Assembly: GCA_934746645.1 (NCBI GenBank)
Contig: CAKVFE010000001.1
Coordinates: 744,001 to 808,000, forward strand
Reading direction: 5' to 3'
Length of the DNA stretch: 64,000 nucleotides
From: an uncultured Clostridia bacterium
GTDB lineage: Bacteria; Bacillota; Clostridia; Christensenellales; UBA1242
The translations under genes and the position numbers were made by a program. A model generated the notes under the pieces. That model did no database searches. It saw only the letters and a program-made list of their open reading frames with translations, and had not been told where the DNA came from. Below are positions 63,203-64,000 of the stretch, piece by piece; positions within the stretch are counted from its first letter, which is position 1; the number at the start of each line of letters is the position of its first letter.

Positions 63203-63255
63203 AGATAGGATACAGAGCGAGTTTGTTTATCATTTATCGACATCCTGTCTTTTTT
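63203..63255 (+). terminator. second orphan terminator-like hairpin
   Basis: AGATAGGAT (63203-63211) pairs with ATCCTGTCT (63242-63250, one G.U pair) around a 30-base loop, followed by T-run. The rest of 62794-63442 is AT-rich with no gene. Confidence 0.55.
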
Positions 63256-63442
63256 GTTTCCGTTTTTTATCTATATAATATTTGTTTCTCCTTTTTTAAC
63301 TTTTACCATACCAATAATATTATAATATATTTAATTTTAATAATATATTAAATATAATTTATTTTGATAATTTACATTATTGTTATACAATTTATTGTGT
63401 GAATTACTAGTAAATAATTAACTTAAAATTTTGGAGTTTAAT

Positions 63443-63847
63443 ATGAAGAAAGTTATTGAAGTTGTTGCTGGAATCATAGAATATGAAGGGAATATTCTTT
63501 GTATGCAAAGAAATAAAAGTAAATGTGATGAAGTAAGCTATAAATGGGAGTTCCCAGGTGGAAAGATTGAAGTAGGTGAAAGTCAAGAAAATGCTTTGAT
63601 TCGTGAACTTAGTGAAGAAATGTGTATGGAAGTCAATGTGATTGGACATTTTTGCGATGTAGAATATGAATATGCTGATTATATTGTTAATATGCATTGC
63701 TATAAGTGTACAACAAATAACTCAAACTTTGTTATGAATGTACATAAAGATTATAGATGGCTACCTTTAAACCAATTGGATATATTAGACTGGGCACCTG
63801 CTGATTGGCCGGTTGTAAAAATGTTAATGAAAGAAAAAAGACCATAA
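63443..63847 (+). CDS. NUDIX hydrolase, MutT-like
   Basis: Pyrophosphohydrolase of 134 residues that probably removes oxidised nucleotides such as 8-oxo-dGTP. The NUDIX box is complete: GGKIEVGESQENALIREL followed by SEEMCMEV. It opens VVAGIIEYEGNILCMQRN and has the FPGGK lead-in of the MutT/CTP pyrophosphatase group. I start it at the ATG after GGAG; an upstream TTG would contain that site. A terminator follows directly. Confidence 0.88.
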   Translation: MKKVIEVVAGIIEYEGNILCMQRNKSKCDEVSYKWEFPGGKIEVGESQENALIRELSEEMCMEVNVIGHFCDVEYEYADYIVNMHCYKCTTNNSNFVMNVHKDYRWLPLNQLDILDWAPADWPVVKMLMKEKRP

Positions 63848-63861
63848 TCGGTCTTTTTTTT
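63836..63861 (+). terminator. intrinsic terminator of the NUDIX gene
   Basis: AAAAGACC pairs with GGTCTTTT across a short loop, followed by T-run; its left arm overlaps the stop codon. Confidence 0.85.
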
Positions 63862-63883
63862 GTTTTATAAAAAGTTGTAAAAA

Positions 63884-64000
63884 TTACATACTATGCCCAT
63901 TGTCTTTTGTGATGCTAAGATGTGGTAAGCCAATGTTTGTAAGTGTTCGGTTGATAGACTCTTCGCTTAATGGCTTTGTCTTTGGGTTGATATCGACTAA
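63884..64000 (-). CDS. C-terminal fragment of a gene entering from the right edge
   Basis: An open frame on the minus strand runs in from base 64000 and ends with TAA at 63886-63884. The 38 residues seen (LVDINPKTKPLSEESINRT at the start, ending KDNGHSM) match nothing I recognise. Its codon use looks like that of its neighbours, and the convergent NUDIX terminator lies just after its stop, which supports a real gene end. Confidence 0.5.
   Translation of the reverse strand, partial: LVDINPKTKPLSEESINRTLTNIGLPHLSITKDNGHSM

Noticed and set aside
1..64000. Mycoplasma-type code with TGA as Trp
   Set aside because: TGA ends intact genes (25308-25311 region, 52077-52079) and Trp is coded by TGG in all conserved proteins.

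Overview
The window is low-GC DNA (roughly 30% GC) that uses the standard bacterial code: TGA ends genes such as the one closing at 25311. The gene content fits a Gram-positive Bacillota, most likely an uncultured gut Clostridia-type lineage: Rel with a small alarmone hydrolase, an ECF folate transporter, CwlD-type amidase, YitT and DUF421 membrane proteins, a TasA/camelysin-like surface protein, lipoproteins and type I IPP isomerase. I cannot fix genus or species. About 55 protein genes, one tRNA and many intrinsic terminators are visible. I saw no rRNA, CRISPR array, transposase, integrase, prophage or replication origin.

Layout. 1-4.8 kb: acyltransferase (cut by the left edge), serine acetyltransferase-like protein, MFS transporter, DegV. 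4.8-8.8 kb: a repeat-rich island in which a TasA-like secreted protein sits between inverted ~285-bp repeat arrays. 8.8-16 kb: YitT, lipoprotein, DnaB, a possible CYTH-fold protein, flavin reductase-like protein, CwlD. 16-19 kb: two orphan genes facing each other, then a tRNA-Ser(CGA) preceded by a partial tRNA-Ser copy fused to a new folded RNA. 19-24 kb: DUF1697, kinase-HD fusion, alkaline phosphatase lipoprotein, PrmC. 24-32 kb: a three-gene ABC exporter behind an attenuator-like terminator, then a heterodimeric ABC exporter. 32-40 kb: GPH symporter, short AlaRS, GH29 fucosidase, GalU, and a folT-ecfA-ecfT operon behind a riboswitch-like leader. 40-47 kb: DUF4097-type protein, ABC-F, small alarmone hydrolase, Rel. 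47-51 kb: a phosphoesterase cluster (active enzyme, apparently inactive paralogue, zinc ribbon, divergent PHP protein). 51-64 kb: DUF421, SASA esterase-like protein, TlyA/RluA RNA modification pair, beta-helix lipoprotein, GGDEF protein, rhodanese-TtcA fusion, Idi, enolase, NUDIX, and a gene cut by the right edge.

Most genes are single or in pairs, usually closed by good intrinsic terminators, many shared by convergent genes. Promoters of the TTGACA-N17-TATAAT type are often clear, and -35 boxes reading TTGCAA recur. A subset of genes has no Shine-Dalgarno sequence and a promoter placed so that transcription would start at or a few bases before the ATG.

The strongest leads for unknown biology are RNA and DNA structure rather than a large gene system: the inverted-repeat-flanked surface gene, the covarying palindromic repeat family, the folT leader, the ABC-transporter leader, the tRNA-derived RNA, and the small-RNA candidates near 2.2 kb and 63.1 kb. 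At protein level, the kinase-HD fusion with an internal start, the phosphoesterase/pseudoenzyme pair and the alarmone hydrolase beside Rel stand out.
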